Counted from the stretch's first letter, positions 1 through 13,042 are shown. The stretch: DNA of 64,000 bases from Colias croceus (GCF_905220415.1 NC_059542.1:8432001-8496000), one strand, 5' to 3'. A program made the numbers and translations. Notes: a model not told the origin generated them from the letters alone.

Positions 1-635
1 TCGAACACAAAAAGGTTCTCTCTTCCAAAATTTTTAGTGTCACAGTGCATTATTAAACGCTAATTAAACTTTAAAAACTACCCAAATATCATACCTAAGA
101 CGATTTAGCAATGTATTGCCAGCAAAATAAATGCTTTCAAAATTTTATAATTTGGCAAATCTTATGATACTCGGTAGCCGAGAGATAGGTACGAGAGATG
201 CGCATTTGCAAATGTTCTCAGCAGGAACACTAAGCCCAAGATTAGAGCGGATTATATATGCCGTACTGTGATTACACAATTTCATGTGTACGACTAAACG
301 CTGGCTGCAATTCAACTGTTTGTTAATGATAACCGAGCTTTCTACGCATTTATTTATCACCACTTTGTCACAACGCTTCGTACGCACTCGGGAAAGTGAG
401 TGGCGTGATATGAAATATACGCCGTGAAAAATCCTCAAAACATTTTTCAAAATTATATAATATGGAGCATATTATACCACCCACACACGTCACAATAAAA
501 AAATAAAAAGCTGCAACTGATCTGGTAACTCGTGCTTTGAAAGAACGTTCTTTTTTAAAGTCCTAACAATAACAAAATCATTGTTCAAATCAACGAGTTC
601 AAATAATTAATATCCATTACAAATAAATTATCTTA
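1..635. other. Intergenic, no recognised feature
   Basis: AT-rich sequence. A 101-codon minus-strand frame lies here, but its composition and sequence resemble no protein I know and no splice context supports it. I see no gene. Confidence 0.5.
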
Positions 636-842
636 ATATATATAAATCTCGTGTCACAATGTTTGTCCTCAATGGACTCCTAAACCACTTAACCGATTAT
701 AATAAAATTCGCACACCATGTGTAGTTCGATCCAACTTGAGAGATAGGATAGGTTTTATCCCGGAAATCCCACGGGAAAGGGAACTATGCGGGGTTTTCT
801 CTGAAAACGCGGGCGAAGCCGCAGGCGGAAAGCTAGTTTCTG
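636..842 (+). repeat. Lepidopteran SINE/LINE-tail-like repeat copy
   Basis: The segment runs from 'ATAAATCTCGTGTCACAATG' to 'GCAGGCGGAAAGCTAGT'. The middle holds the 'GGATAGGTTTTATCCCGGAAAT' region found again in this window at about 40.9, 41.4 and 49.4 kb. The 3' part, with GCGGGCGAAGCCGC and GCGGAAAGCTAGT, is the commonest recurring signature in the window. I recognise it as a widespread lepidopteran interspersed repeat but cannot name the family with certainty. The 70-codon frame inside it is not a host gene. Confidence 0.7.
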
Positions 843-3800
843 ATAAGTTTCAAAACCAATGCTTTCCCTAAAAAGTGATAGAATTAAAAAGCGATTCACC
901 TTTCCGCGTCGAGTTATTAAGCAGTCCACCAAAGTGAATAACATAATAGTAATGCTGTATAATTTAGCCTGTAATTATTGTGCCTCTAGCGAGATAAAAC
1001 TGTTTAGTTATATTTATTAGAACTCTATTAAAGCTTCCATGGACCACTTTCTAACACGATCAATTGGATGTTACGTAACAGGTAATGAATGGGATAATTG
1101 AGTTAAACATATTTTGTTCCCTATACAACATTAACTGTAATAAAGAGATTTTGATTTTAAAAAAATCATAGGAATAGTTCATCATAAGAATAGAAGCGCT
1201 TTTTCTTTCTTTTTCATGTCGCTTTACCACTTTTAATTTGCAATCAGAGTCCTTGCCAATAACCTTCATTACTGAAAAAGGCGCTTAATAAATACCGAAG
1301 TTTAAACAACGATTTGGTAAGGACAATCACCTATAAAATATATAGAAAACAAAGTAAAAATTTCACGTTTGGATTATGAATCACGTAACCGCATTACTGA
1401 CTTATCACCATCATGTGTCATCAAAATCGTCAAGTATGACAAAAACTTAAAAGCCTCTGTCCTTTAATAATCTAGAATTGTTTTATTGACATGCTGTAAC
1501 TGTCGGCTTAAACACAAGAAGAAATGCTGATTACAACAAACCCTTTTTAAAATGTAACACATTTTATGACGGCTTCCATGCATTTTATGATAATACTTCA
1601 TAAATATTTTAAGCTGGGCTGAGCTGCTAAAACTTCAGGCCGTAAGTCAGCGTTATTATGATTAGACACGATTTATATTCTGTGTGACCTAGATAAGTGG
1701 TATGTTTATTAGTTATTAGTAATCAACCGAAGTATTGGTCGCAGTGAATTATAGTAAGTGCTAAAATAGTAAGAGGTCATGATTCTGGTGTTACCGGCCA
1801 ATCCTCGGCCGGTTCGTGCCGCCGCGCAGTCTACAGCGCTCATTTAACCCACTTTCATGTACATTATGTACAGAAATACATACATAAAAAATAAAAACAT
1901 TTGCATTCATTACTATCATATTAGTAACTTTATTAGTAACAATAAAAATTTTAATTACCGTCTGAATAGAACTGTTTCAATTAAAGTCGATAATTTTCAA
2001 ATTATTTTAATTCTTTTCTGATTCTAATTTGTAATTCATATTGATTTATAAATTAAAAAGCTGAGGCAAGCTCAACGTTTAAAATCTAAAATAACAATAG
2101 GGCGACCAGTGACACGACCTCAGGCAAGAAGATAACGAGATCTAGGAGAATTGCAGCTATCTTAATTTATATCAACGTATTTTATGGCTATTGCACGAGT
2201 AAACAGGCACAAATTTTGGGCAAGATAAATTTAGAATAAGTTCTTGTTTTGGTAATGTGGGTGTTATTACGCCCCAAACCCATCGTCAGGAGCCAGAGCT
2301 CGATGACAGGCTGCAGCCGCGGGCTTTGAAAGTTTTATTAATAAGGGGCTATAACGATTTCTTACGCTGCATTTAATTTGTCCAACGTGAAGTATTGTGA
2401 TGGGCAACGAATAGATAATATTACATCCTTTTCACGGAGGTCCACGAGATGTAAATATTCCGAGCGGTGAGTCACGTAAATTGCACACATAGCGAAAATT
2501 TATAATCAGCTACCCGACGACATTCCACGAACGGGGCGGTGCAGGTAAGCTCCTGTGATTTGTATTCATGATCTAATCACATTTATACGAACGAGTATCG
2601 GCAGATTTCATTTTCAATTATTTTTTTATGGAATTGAAAAATATATAAATTAAAAACAATAAAAACAACTACGTGTGGTAACGACATTTCATCATCTCTA
2701 TGTGGAAGGCAAAAAATAGAATATGTAGCTCATTCTCTCTATAAAATCAAAGAACCACTTTATATTTCATCGTCGATAATCTATAATCTGTTGGATTTAG
2801 GCACATATGCAATATCTGTATTTTACTATGTCGTTCCACTTAAAAGTATATTTGCATGTCTAATAGACCACAAACTGTTTCACTGATCTCATTCGCGTAC
2901 GACCTGAAGCAAGTGTATGTTGAAGTTTAAGGACTAAGCGAGTGATGTGTGATAATCAGATATAAATCTTTATTGAAATCTGTGACCTTCATAATTTAGA
3001 GCTGAGTTGGGTTGGTCCCGCATCACGCCTAGGTTTGTTTGCATTGTTACTACTAAAAATAAATTAGGAATGTAATAGAAATAAATTTAATACGACGAAT
3101 GATAAAAAGATCCTTCGACGTCAAAGAAAAAGATGTTTGGACATGTACCGTTCCTACATTTTAATTATAAAACGGAAGCCGCATGACTCAGCAGGAAAAA
3201 AAATCCGATTAATTTCACTCCATATCAGGGCAGGCGATCTTTAAAATGAATTGCATTAAATTGTGGGAACAAGTGGGTATTTTAGACAAAGGACCAGACG
3301 GTAACTACGACAGAAGGAAGCTTAGAAATAAACGTGATCTCACTAGGAAGCCGATCTGTACAATAGGGCTGAGAAAGATGTAAAGGCCAACGACTTGAGA
3401 AAACAAACACAATATCTCTATTTAGGATTTGAAAATGAGTCATGTTCTTGTTGTTTTGTTTTAAAATTCTAGTACCAAAATATTTCACTATGATAAACGT
3501 GTGGGAAAACAAAGGGATTTTATTCTTGATGGAAGTAGCTACAATAATTAAGATAACCCGTGAAACAAATCAGACTTAACATGAGGAAAAGGAAATTCGA
3601 AATGTGATGTAGACATTTTGGGGTTAATGAAGTCTTATTGCATGCGATCGTTCAAGAAAAAGGAAAAGTCTAACACCTGGAAATATGCCCTAGGCGTTTT
3701 GGCTACACTCCAGTCCTACTGCACTTTGACAAACGGTCTAAAATTTATTCTATAGTATATTAGAGACTAGATATAATTAAATTACTGTTTTACCTATTGG

Positions 3801-6479
3801 GATTAGTCATAAATGATAGATATTTATTAATTTAGTAAGTACTTATAAGCATATCAATGAATCGCTTTCTCATGTTGTTCTAGAAATGCACATGCTGCTA
3901 TAAAAAGTTTTTAGCCATTTGTTGACCCGTGTTCGTTTGAATTGTTTCCAAAAGGATCAGTTAAAAGAAAACCTGTGTCGCAACTTTTGCTAAGGGCAAG
4001 GTTATTGCACTCCCAATTTCTGCATACCTTTCCCTTTCATTAATGGATATAAGTCGCGTACTCAATAAAAGAAATTCTATTCATTTATGAAGAGTTAATG
4101 TTGTGAAATTACAAGCAAAATTAACAAATATACAAGGTAATTTCTATTTAAAAGTACTTACATATTAGACATTGGAAATTACTCTTTACAATCAATAAAT
4201 AATTGATATTTAACAAGTTGTAAGCACGCGGGGCGTTTAAACGCATTTGTTTTCATCGAACCTAATTACTGGTTCGACGTTTAATAATCTATTGTTTGAA
4301 GAGCTTCCCGAGTACGATGCCTCCGTAAATCACTTAGTAGACTTTGTAACATCCAACACAATGCTTCATGTTATTTTAAACACGAAACATTCGCATTTTT
4401 TAATTTTACATAAGTACATAAACATACGTAAAGAAAGAAGAATTTTCCAGAAACAAAGGTTACACATTTCAAATAAACCTACGAGATTATAATATTTCTT
4501 TCTCTTCATTGGTGTCGTTATATTTCAATGAACCTTTTAACGTTTTTAATTAACAGACATGAAATGAAAAAAGTTTGTAGCCTTTAGAAATTTATTACAA
4601 AATTGGATTCAAGCTTTTAATTTTAGTACCTTCCAATTAGCGAAAACTTGAACAAGAAATATATTATAGAAGGAATGAAACATTCAAACGCATTGAACAT
4701 ATTACGAGAACATTAAATAAACTACTGAATATCAAGCAGTAAATAGTGTACCGACTATGAAATGAGCTTTTGATTCCTTTTGAAATAAAAATTTAATAGA
4801 ATTAATACATGGGAACTAATAAGTACTTTGATAGGGTCGCTGCGTGACGAATCAGACCTCTACAACTAACGCGTCGAAATACGTGACTACTCACAACCAA
4901 CACAGCCTTAGTACAAGTAATCTAAACAATTAAATATTTGAGCAACCCAAATGAACTCTTCTGAATAAAATGAAGCATAATCGAACTTGTGTTGAACATT
5001 ATTTGATGACAGGCACCCGATACAAGTTGGGAATAATAACTAGACATAAATAGATACTGGTACAAAACGATCCAATCAGGGACCGTGACTGACGTATAAT
5101 GGAAGACGGATTATGTAACCACATGAGACCAAGTTAAACTGACGAAAGGTTGACCCCGGTCGCATGTGGGCGCACTGTGACAGTCCGGATCTTTATGGTA
5201 GTTCCACCACATTAGGAGACATCTTTATTTGGAATAGAGTAAATTCTGAATAGGCTGTAGGGAACACGGATGTGCTAGATCTGTTTGATTGAAAGGGCGG
5301 ACTATAAACAGTGAATAATCAAGTCCAATGTAAATACCTTTGAGTTAGTTAGCTATTAGCTCGTCATTAATTCCTTTTCTTTAAGCTATGAAACTTTCCG
5401 ATCGGGGTTCTTCTTTAAAGTAACCTGTATCTTCAGAATGGTTACGGAACAATATATTTGTATGAAATCTGGAAACGCTAGACCTCGTTGGATAATGGCC
5501 AATGTGTATTGCAATAAATATAAGTGTGTTTACTTGCCAATGATGAAAGATTCATAAAACATGTTCAATTCACGCGAATTATTTATCAAAGCCCACACGC
5601 CTATCGGTCTTGGAACTGAAGAAGAATGCTAACAAATTGATTTAAATAAGGACGAGATAGCACACCTGTTGTAGCAATAAACAATGCAAATCTGCACGCG
5701 TTGAGAATGATTCGCCTAACATTAGTCACGACTCATGACAATTTCTTCCGGTCTGTACATTCACCTGAAGGAGAGGCTAGGAACACTATGCGTTTAATGC
5801 GATTAGTATTTTTAATACGTACCTATAATATTAATGGACAGCTCTTGTAACCAAACTAATTATAACAGTTATCTCTTCTGTTGAGGCAAAACACGTTTAC
5901 ATTTTCAGAATTACAGCTCAATAGATGGATTCTGCAACGTATTTAACATTTATATGTACCACTCTTCTAACAACTTAAAATAAATCTAAGATCATTAGTA
6001 AATATTGTGTAGGTACGGCTTTAACCTTTGTTCTTCAAACGTATTCAATAAGCAAGAGAGAATTAACAAAGGATAATGAGCTACTATAAACAGGAATAAT
6101 GTTGAGATACAATGCAGAGACAGGAATGAATGGAGCTTTAAATTTCCCTGCCGTATGAATGGACAGTCTTGAAGGTGACGTGTAAACAAATTTCAATTAC
6201 CTACGTAGGCCAACGGGAAGGCATTTTTCGCTTCGAATTAATTTATCGGGGTTTTGTTTTACGTCCATTCATCATCCTTCATGAGTGTCCATTATATGTT
6301 TTTTGCGGAATATTTTTCTGACGTTGATGAATTATGATCTCGCTGACGAAATTATTTTATTTATTTTCAAAGCATATAATGGTAATTTCATTCTTTGTAG
6401 GCGACAGACTCCAATTAAAAAACACCGTATTTACGTATGTAGTATGTTAAATATACAATAAATTGATGTTTGCTCTGTG
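843..6479. other. Gene-poor stretch, possible distal 5' region of the coiled-coil gene
   Basis: About 5.6 kb of AT-rich DNA. No open frame here has plausible protein composition or splice context, and short frames at 3282-3512, 4247-4492 and 5995-6189 look like chance. The one segment that stands out is about 2490-2544, a GC-richer run ending in a strong donor-like GCAG|GTAAGC. It could be a non-coding first exon for the gene starting at 6656, but nothing proves that. Downstream minus-strand exons of GOPC could also be hidden here, but I could not find a PDZ domain. Confidence 0.4.
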
Positions 6480-6640
6480 TCTGGGTGTTAATTATCTATA
6501 TAAATATTTATTTAAAATTATATATATGTATGTTTATCAGCCATCTGGATCCATAACACAAGCGAAAGCTTAGTATGGGATCAGATCGTGCCGTGTGTGA
6601 AAATTGTCCTGAAATATTTATTTATTTTATTATTTTTTAT
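6480..6640 (+). repeat. 3' tail of a non-LTR retrotransposon
   Basis: The segment contains 'ATAACACAAGCGAAAGCTTA', 'TGGGATCAGATCGTGCCGTG' and 'GTCCTGAAATATTTATTTAT' and ends in an ATTT-rich tail. I recognise this order of motifs as a common lepidopteran LINE 3' end (family not certain). The tail runs directly into the TTTTACAG splice acceptor of the first coding exon of the gene at 6656, so it probably supplies that acceptor's pyrimidine/AT tract. Confidence 0.55.
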
Positions 6641-6655
6641 TTTACAGACGGGGCG

Positions 6656-9600
6656 ATGTTAAGTGCGGCCGTCACGGCGCTCGCGTGCCTCTGCCTGGCG
6701 CGCTCCTCGCCGGCCGAGCCGCACTCGTTGCGTGCGTACGCGCTCGCTGCTTACACTCCTAAGGTATTATCGTATTTTCTTTCTTTCTTTCTATTTCGCA
6801 TTTCATGGATGTCAGACGTAATACATTTGGTAATTGTAACTATCCTGTATCATATGAAATACGTATTTAGATATATCCGATCCCGTGTTTAGCCACCGCA
6901 GTTAAAAATTTTATTTAGACACGTTATTCAATTCAATGATATGCGCGCATTGCTTTTCTAAAACTATGCTTGTAAATATCACACACTTCACTAGTATCTT
7001 TTTGGAATGTGAAGTCTGAAACCTGGTAGGTATGTGATGAGTAAAATGTTTGCTTGTTTATTACAGGAACTTACTAGTATATTAGCAAACATCGACGAAC
7101 GGTTACGTATGTTGGACACCATAAGCGCAGTGCAAGTAAAACAAGCGAGGCGACTCGACGTAATACAAGATAAACTGGGTGAGCGCAAATACATAAAGTA
7201 TACAACAACCTCACATAAATTGCGACGACAGGCTTCAAAGTTCTAACATCACAAGCCTTAGCTCTGACTTATTGGCATGTACAAACGCATGACCGCGCAA
7301 ATGTAAACAACTATAGACACTTTTTGATGTCCTGACCCAAATCGCACATTTGTGCTGAAACTAACATATTTCTCAATGCAACGATGAGTCACGATAATCT
7401 TATTGTGTCATATCCTATTTTAGTGTCTATCCGTAGGTTATGACAACTTTCGCAATATTGTTCCCGTATGTCATTCGCAATTGAACGAATAGGGCCATCA
7501 ATTAATCAATTACTGGATGGAAGCGAGTTACATATGAAATTAACTATCTGTTTAAATATTTATGACGTTATTTAGTATAGGAAATGAATAATAAGCAATA
7601 ATGCTTTCAGATCGCATGGAAACCACGCTATCGTTAAGGCTAGAAAGAGCACAATTAGCGGCAGAACGGTTAGAACACAGACTCCACATGTTACAAACAA
7701 GTGTGCAGGTAAGCTTTCGGAAAAATATATTTATCTTTTATGATAAAACAGGTGAATATTATGATAGGTAAAATTTTATTTTTTTGTTTCAGGCCTCAAT
7801 AAAGGAAAGCAGCGAAAAAATAGAGCGCAGTCAGATAAAAATTGCTGAAATTGCACAAAATATTACCAACCAGATCAGCTCGCATACACACTATTTAGAA
7901 AAGGTAAGTGTTTTCTAATTAAATATAACTAGGAATAAAATAATATCCTATATATAGTATCCTTCAGTGTTCAAAATTCGACCTGGGAAGAATCTAAGTA
8001 TGAACTTCTAACCTAGTTCCATAGATCATTTTGCGGAGACACGTACAAATTATACATAGAGATTGTGTGTAATTCGAAAACCACTAGCTACAATCATATT
8101 CATATTTACAGGTAAGCGGTGCATACGCTGACACGTGGCGTCGAAGCCTCCTGTTAGAATCCCTAATGCGAGATGGCATGGCCCTTGTGAACGTGACCAG
8201 GCGGGAGTTAGCTGATGGTCTACGAGCCCTCGCGCGGCGACAAAGAGACGCGCGACTAAACTCCGCAGATTTAGAAGCAGCATTCACAAGGAGACTTAAT
8301 GATAATACATTTAAAATCGACTTGAAGGTAAGATAAGCAGTGAGCAGTTTTTGAGTCCATGACCTTGCCCTATAATACCCAATTTTTAACCATTACAATG
8401 GCCAGTAATCACATTAAACGTTTTTAATTAAAATCTTCATGTTTACTAGTCCTAAAGTATTTGTACACTATAATTATCTCATTTCAAAATCTACTTTGCG
8501 TGTTTACAATTATAATGAATGCCTTGCTATAATGTCTAACCATTCCACGAGTAAAATAGTACCTTCGGATCAAGCCTTGCAAGTAAATAAACTATTACTC
8601 AATAAACTAAACAACAACAGCATGACGCTTGCAACATTTTACATTGAACATAAACATGTAGGACTATGAATCCATAATAGAGAATTTAAAATAAGACAGC
8701 TACTTGCTCGAGCTTAAAGCTACGAAGGCCAGAGGCACGGCAAGCTGTATTACGAAAGCAATAGAATTGCTCAGTCGAGCGACTTGAACATTTTATATCA
8801 GAATGAATAAATTTAGAATAAGTAATAGGCAGATACTAAAGTCAAAACGCTTTAATTTCACAAATATCGTGAGTAAAACATGAGGTATTTGCTTTGAAAC
8901 TCGATCGAATAATTAGATTGGTAAAGGGCTAAATGAATAGTTACGTTATGATAGAAGTAGAGTGAATAAATTTACAACAAATACTCAGGTCAAAATGTTC
9001 GAATCATGTAAATAAATTCGAGATGCCTGCTTTGAACAAATTACCAAGTTAGGTTTTTGAACTACAATTTGTAAGATGAGATGAGGGAGTCGGGATCAGC
9101 GGCATAATAATTTTTTGTTGCAAATTTATTCGATTCTTATTATAGGCTAATTATATGTAATTAAATTACCATCATTTATTAAAAACCTATCGAAACAATG
9201 AGTTATTTCTTATAATTAATGAACAATGGTATTTACTTTTTGTTTTTAGATGCAAGAAGTACTTAACGCACAAAAGAGATTTGTTGACTCCTGCCAGCGG
9301 GTTCAACTAGACGATCCCACCCACGTCGCCGACGTTTTAGATAAACTTATTGATTCCTTAATAAATAAGTATGTATATCAATCGCCGACCTTTTTATATT
9401 ATCGTGTACATGATAACGAGTTATTTATTATCATTCATTACGACCTTTTCAGGACTGCTTCAACATTTCACGAGTTACAAAATATACAAACCACGATGCG
9501 TAATCACGACAACAAAGTTATGAAATTACTCAACAATCGTCCTGTACAGGTGATGCGAAATACGTATTTAAGTATAATTAATATAATAATTGCTATATCT

Positions 9601-10502
9601 AATAGTTTATTTTTCATTAATTTAATTAATTAAATTATTTTTTTAACTGATTATTTCAAATGTATAAATGTATACTTTTTAGACGGACGCAACATGTAAG
9701 CGATTGGAGAGCGTATTTCGAAACGCATCGCAAACAACCTTCAACGAAAAAGAGCTGCAGCAGCTTACAGAAAAGTTCATAGGTCTAACCAATCGTGCTG
9801 ATGCAGCGCTGCAGCGGTTGGAGGCGCGAATGACAGACAACACGGAGGAGCAGGCTCCAGCGTCGGACGTCACCGCCGCGGCAGACAGATTGTTTCAAAA
9901 GCTTCAAGGAATAAAGTATGTGAATGATATTATTTGTTTAGATGTGTTACAAACTTATGTTAAAAATAAATCGTACGTACGTATGAACTTAAATATCGGA
10001 TATAAGCAAAATACCTATATGAGTTTGCGTCTAATTGGCGTTCGCAATTTGCAAGTAATACAATTATTTTGAAAACTTTTTACTTTGTTTTCATAAAAGC
10101 TTAATTACTTATCGAAAAAAGCTGAAAAATAAGTCTGCATTTTCATAAACTGAAATCAGTTACTGTAACTTATGATGGGTTATTTTTATTTATTTAAAAT
10201 AATTAATTAATCAAGTTAAAAAAAATCCATTAATAAAACTAAACCTAAATAAAATGAAACACAGAAGTGAAAAGGATTCCGAAGAAAACGACGACTGGGG
10301 CGACGATGAGCAGGACGCGAGTTACTTCGACGAGAACATGGACAACTTTATGGACGAGGACCAGGAGATACTCAACAGTTCCGCGGAAAAATCCAAACCA
10401 AAGACTACGACAGAGAGCGCAGCCACTCGGCCGCCGCATCGGAGACATCTACACAAACATCCATATGACCGCGGCCCTACTTGGAACAGTCCAGAACCAT
10501 AA
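6656..10502 (+). CDS. Secreted coiled-coil protein, unknown function (nine coding exons)
   Basis: I do not recognise the family. Coding exons are 6656-6763, 7067-7178, 7611-7708, 7793-7903, 8112-8327, 9250-9368, 9453-9549, 9683-9915 and 10265-10502. All nine join in phase through GT-AG introns and give 443 aa (1332 bases with stop). Residues 1 to about 20 look like a signal peptide: a hydrophobic stretch VTALACLCL, then small residues before EPH. The rest is almost all charged heptad-like helix typical of coiled coils (LTSILANIDERL, SLRLERAQLAAERLEHRL, LQQLTEKFIGLTNRADAALQRLEARM). Possible N-glycosylation sequons are NIT, NVT and NAS, and cysteines are few. The last exon encodes an acidic Asp/Glu tail, then a basic Pro/His-rich end (PPHRRHLHKHP). 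The start is the ATG eight bases after a TTTACAG acceptor, so an untranslated exon must lie upstream. A TATAAA variant polyadenylation signal sits at 10517. The likely product is a secreted oligomer; function is unknown. The exon chain is secure because every phase agrees. Confidence 0.85.
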
Positions 10503-10516
10503 TTATAAGTTTGTGA

Positions 10517-10522
10517 TATAAA
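10517..10522 (+). terminator. Candidate polyadenylation signal (TATAAA variant)
   Basis: The TATAAA hexamer lies 15 bases after the stop codon of the coiled-coil gene and is followed by a T/GT-rich stretch from about 10540. There is no canonical AATAAA between the stop and this point. Confidence 0.4.
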
Positions 10523-11631
10523 ATCTTTATGCCATATTGATCATTGTTTTATTTCAACTTTTTTATAAAATATAATGTTACAAGTTCTACGAGAAAGATT
10601 TTTCTTTTTAACAGTTGAAGTTAGTACTTGACTTCATCAATACATATTATGTTCCCTCAAAAACATATATGAAATTATGAACATGATAAATTGATAATAA
10701 CACTGTAACACAAATGATATAATTTGTTAGCATGCTATGGAATAAAGTAAATTAACCAAAAACTTCATTTACTATAAATTTTCACATCTCCAACAGCTTG
10801 TGTAAAGCAGTGGTGATGTTAAGATCATGCGCAGATAAATTGAAAATCAATTTATTTCCTGCACACTCTAAAGTCTAAAGTCTCAAGCCCCCAAGTTATG
10901 AATTTGAATCTGAAATCCTAATCCCATTTTGGATGGATTTGGAATAACCAAATTAATATATTTTCTCACATGAAGCAATAAGCAGCCAGATTTACATTAA
11001 ATTCAAATTGGAATATATCTGGTTAATAAATATAAATTTAATTTCATATTTCCTTATAAAGCATGGGATAATATTCTAAAACCCTCTAATATATAGAAAA
11101 TATATCATATTCATTAGATGAGATTATAATACATAAAAAGAAAGAATTTTCATATTTACTTTTTTCATAATACTAAGACTTATTCCTATTAGATTTTGAT
11201 CTGAATTTTTATTGTTATGTTCTACTTTGAATTTTGATTATGTAAAAATAATATTTCATATTTTTTTTATTTAGAAGTTTAATTGTTTAAATATAATTAT
11301 TTGGCTCTCATAACCCCTTGTACATAAGACCTAAAAATATTTATTCATTACCTAGTTACCAGTACCGACAGCAGGTCACTCAATTGTCTTAATCATGTGA
11401 AGAAAGACTAAATATTGTAACACTTCTATAATGTTTAAACTTACAACTAACTATAATTCAATACTTCATAATATACATTCAGTACACATAACTATTTCAA
11501 GTAAGATTAAATTATGACTTACCTATTTATATGACATAGGTATTATATCCTTGTTTCGATATCAATAGCTAAATAATAAGCAAAAATGTTTAAACATATG
11601 ACGAAACAAGACATTAACCTGAAACACCTAC
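10523..11631. other. AT-rich interval between two convergent genes
   Basis: No confident gene. A 31-codon minus-strand frame at 10782-10874 follows an AG acceptor in the phase that would continue GOPC exon 2, and could be an alternative terminal exon (see findings). The remainder is AT-rich and featureless. Confidence 0.4.
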
Positions 11632-12130
11632 CTCAAGTTTAGCACTATGTTGGAATATTGTTAAGGCTTTGTGTGTGAGCTGGGCAAAACATGAGCTAAG
11701 TGTTGCTATTTTCTGTCGTGCTGAAAACACTGTCTCCGGCTCCTCCGTTTCCAGTTCCACTGTAAAACATAACGATTTCGGCTTAATGTTTATTGATTAT
11801 AGTCCATGACCTAACCGCTCATTTATTGTTTACGTAATGTGTGTAAAATCCTTACGATAGTGCATACGACAAGTTTAGACAGAAGTTTTAATGAATTAAA
11901 AAAAAATAAGCGAAAAGGAAAGGAAACTAAAGGAATTATGTTGTAAGTTAGTTCACAAATGAAGCTGTGTTTCTTGTGAAAATGTACTTGACAGATTAAA
12001 GCTAAGTTGAGAAAATTATGACAATATATAAAAGTTGCTTACCTAATGATGTATCTAATCCAACACATGCTTTATCGAATTCTTTTTCCAATATATCTAA
12101 CCACCGAAAACCAACCCCAGTCGTCGCCAT
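11632..12130 (-). CDS. GOPC: GOPC/PIST homologue, first two coding exons (partial)
   Basis: GOPC (PIST/CAL) is a trans-Golgi adaptor with a coiled coil that binds Golgi small GTPases and a PDZ domain that sorts membrane cargo. Exon 1 is 12043-12130 (ATG at 12130) and exon 2 is 11632-11759. They join in phase (G|TG = Val) with GTAAGC/ACAG borders and give 73 residues. The N-terminus FRWLDILEKEFDKA and the exon 2 block LSSCFAQLTHKA match the conserved start of GOPC as I remember it. Exon 2 ends in phase 0 at a GTAGGTG donor. The coiled coil and PDZ domain are not visible anywhere further left. Either intron 2 is longer than 11 kb and the plus-strand coiled-coil gene is nested inside it, or this is a truncated copy. 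Substitutions such as KACVGLDTSLG, where the family has KAFVD, are mild divergence. Confidence 0.8.
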
Positions 12131-12460
12131 CTTCACAATAAACTTGTTGTTGACAACAATAAAATGTCAAAGTGACAGTCATCTTCGTTCAAAAATATTT
12201 TTTAATTCTTATTATACATACAATAGGAAATATGCATGATTTTTTGTTATTTTTTTATCAGATAGTTAACAACGTTTTATATAAGGGAGAAAAATATCGC
12301 AGCCAAAAAGTAATTAGAAGTATATAAAAAATGTTTTATAAAACCCAACTCAAATCGACAATTCAAACGACGCGGCCATTTGGCGCGCTTCGAGTGACGT
12401 CACAGTTCATGACAACAAACAAGAAATTAATGGAACAAGTTTAGAAATTTCTTTGATTCA
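12131..12460. promoter_or_regulatory. Probable GOPC promoter region
   Basis: Immediately upstream of the GOPC start. At 12371-12402 there is a GC-rich cluster in otherwise AT-rich DNA: GCGGCCATTTGGCGCGC (YY1- and E2F-like) and a perfect TGACGTCA CRE-type palindrome at 12395-12402. This is typical of housekeeping promoters. No TATA box in the expected position is obvious. Confidence 0.4.
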
Positions 12461-13042
12461 ACGTCTTTATATTCGTTTCATATAATAATTATTGTTAATA
12501 AATCGCTATGGAACATCATTGTTCAATAGAAAAATACAAAAACCTACATAGAAGTATTGGGTTGTGCATAACTGCAAAAATACAAAATAATATTGTTAAC
12601 TTAAATAATATTGTTGAAATAAAAGTGTTAACATTAATATTATTAATTATTATACCCATTATAGATGATGTGATAGTGATAGCAAACGGTTTAATTAATA
12701 TGCAGTATGTATTAAAAAGATGAATAATTATAAATGTTGTTTTACTAAGTAATCGTTTATTTTCCACCATTCTTTGCTACATACATTTAATGACCCATAA
12801 ACATCCTAAGATAGTTATAAACTGATTCATTTAAATATAATAGAAGAAAAATAGCACTACAGCAAAAATCTGTACATTTGTCAATCAGATATTGTTTTCT
12901 ACTTTTATTTACATTTTTAATAACAAAATCCTTGTGTGCAAGCACAATAGAGCACAAAATGTCTGAATTTTCCTCAAGGCTCAATGTAGTATAGTATTCA
13001 TGGATTTTTTTAAAAAAGGTCTACGTTGGCAGCACTGACGCA
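12461..13042. other. AT-rich intergenic stretch
   Basis: A 71-codon plus-strand frame at 12508-12723 is Ile/Asn-rich, as expected from AT-rich non-coding DNA, and an overlapping minus frame is equally open. I see no gene. Confidence 0.5.

Noticed and set aside
12508..12723. 71-codon frame rich in Ile/Asn
   Set aside because: AT-rich composition, no splice context, and the opposite strand is equally open.
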